A DNA stretch of 64,000 nucleotides from Rhizophagus clarus (lineage: Eukaryota; Glomeromycota; Glomeromycetes; Glomerales; Glomeraceae), in NCBI GenBank assembly GCA_015698045.1, contig BLAL01000196.1, forward strand, positions 930,001-994,000, in the 5' to 3' direction. Numbering within the stretch: position 1 is the first letter of the stretch; every line of letters starts with the position of its first letter. The notes beneath the pieces were generated by a model. It saw only the letters and a program-made list of their open reading frames with translations. It was not told where the DNA came from and did not search any database. Below are positions 63,330-64,000 of this stretch, one piece after another. Both the position numbers and the translations under genes were made by a program.

Positions 63330-64000
63330 TTATTCTTCTTCATCTACATCATCTACATCGACGAATTCATTCAATAAATCCTCTACATTATAATCAAAAT
63401 TTCCTCCCCCATCGCTTTCTTGTTCGCTTTCTTGCTCATCATCATTGCCATCATCTGTATTAATTTTTTCGTATTCTTCTTCAGATTCATCTAAAATGTC
63501 GTCCGGGATCTCTCCAATTTCTTCAATTATTAATTTGTGTGACAAATCAACAAATTTATCGATCCATACATGTTCTATTAGGACAACACAATTATCTGAA
63601 GGAACTGTAATTTGATTAGGTAAACTTTCATTTGATAAAACATCACATTCATCATCATCATCATTAGTTTCTGCCAGAGCCTCTGCAATTCGAATGTTCA
63701 TTTCAGTTTCGCTAATACGAGTATCATTTTTTTCTATACCATAAAAACCAAGCTCTTTCTTAGCATTGGACTTCCAATGCATGATCATTTTAGCCATGGA
63801 TTCTAGTCGACTTATATTCAAATTTAAACGCCGATCATTAAATAGCCAGCCAAGTGTTGAGAATCCTCGTTCACAACTTGCAGAATTTGGACAAATCGCT
63901 AATAGATGGCGAGCGACTCTTGGGAGGCTGTTCGGTCGAGGGTCAGTATCGATCAAATTCCACCAATTTAGAGGATCGTCTAGAGAACAAGATTCATCAA
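63330..64000 (-). CDS. hAT-like transposase C-terminus (5' end beyond window)
   Basis: The open frame continues upstream past 64,000 (LDDPLNWWNLIDTDPRPNSL), so this is the C-terminal part. RVARHLLAICPNSASCERGF, then STLGWLFNDRRLNLNISRLE, is the hAT dimerisation region (the LxxxA..L...p.SsasvER.FS pattern). About 140 residues follow, ending in a long Asp/Glu-rich tail (NDDEQESEQESDGGGNFDYN, VDDVDEEE), which is unusual for hAT. The visible part has no break. It could be a transposase or a domesticated relative. Confidence 0.8.
   Translation of the reverse strand, partial: DESCSLDDPLNWWNLIDTDPRPNSLPRVARHLLAICPNSASCERGFSTLGWLFNDRRLNLNISRLESMAKMIMHWKSNAKKELGFYGIEKNDTRISETEMNIRIAEALAETNDDDDECDVLSNESLPNQITVPSDNCVVLIEHVWIDKFVDLSHKLIIEEIGEIPDDILDESEEEYEKINTDDGNDDEQESEQESDGGGNFDYNVEDLLNEFVDVDDVDEEE

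Noticed and set aside
1..64000. tRNA, rRNA or other structured RNA genes
   Set aside because: No cloverleaf, ribosomal or other known RNA signature was recognised on reading; a covariance-model scan would be needed to be sure.

Overview
The window is very AT-rich eukaryotic DNA made almost entirely of nested transposable elements and low-complexity repeats. No housekeeping gene, rRNA or tRNA was recognised. The base composition, the splice-like T-tract/TAG and GTAAG signals, the degenerate LINE with a C-terminal RNase H, the Tc1/mariner, pogo-like and hAT-like transposases and the palindromic CGGCATTT and AAGCTTGAGC repeats suggest an arbuscular mycorrhizal fungus (Glomeromycota, Rhizophagus-like). 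That assignment rests on pattern recognition, not on a search.

Layout. 1-10.8 kb holds purine tracts, A/T satellites and two arrays (2.36-3.73 and 5.91-7.83 kb) whose ~118-bp units each look like a 41-nt exon with its splice acceptor and donor. 10.8-19.5 kb is one decayed LINE on the minus strand (endonuclease, reverse transcriptase, RNase H), split at about 13.29-16.11 kb by an insert that carries another splice-like array. 20,429-44,206 is a TA-flanked two-gene DNA transposon (C), split by a 20.4-kb element (A, 20,670-41,039). 44.7-45.9 kb has more splice-like repeats. 46.3-61.4 kb is a truncated pogo-like transposon (D), split by a second copy of the large element (B, 47,017-61,203, opposite orientation). 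61.4-64 kb has a palindromic repeat, a possible small spliced gene and the C-terminal half of an hAT-like transposase.

The main discovery candidate is the element family represented by A and B. Both copies have long terminal inverted repeats beginning GTCGTC and perfect 5-bp target duplications (ATTGT for A, ATACG for B). Both encode a Polinton/Maverick-like replication and packaging set: an SF3 helicase, a type-B DNA polymerase with an OTU-like N-terminal domain, a HerA/A32-like ATPase, a protein with an NPLTGR adaptor motif, and a chromodomain integrase. Where a Polinton would be expected to carry a double-jelly-roll capsid and a Ulp1-like protease, they instead carry a retrotransposon Gag-like protein overlapping a retropepsin-like protease. 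I see no reverse transcriptase in them. B has an additional small protein resembling a stand-alone Gag C-terminal domain.

Comparing A with B shows a modular exchange. The helicase core and the middle of the terminal repeats differ strongly between the copies, each terminal repeat having its own iterated short motif, while the flanking DNA is closely similar. Copy A also carries four clear later insertions (a MITE, a 4.2-kb Tc1/mariner element, an intact 1.33-kb Tc1/mariner element and a solo LTR) and an uncharacterised ~220-bp insert; B provides the empty site for each. Where the ancestral codon can be inferred, the premature stops are all explained by C-to-T or G-to-A transitions, which suggests cytosine deamination.
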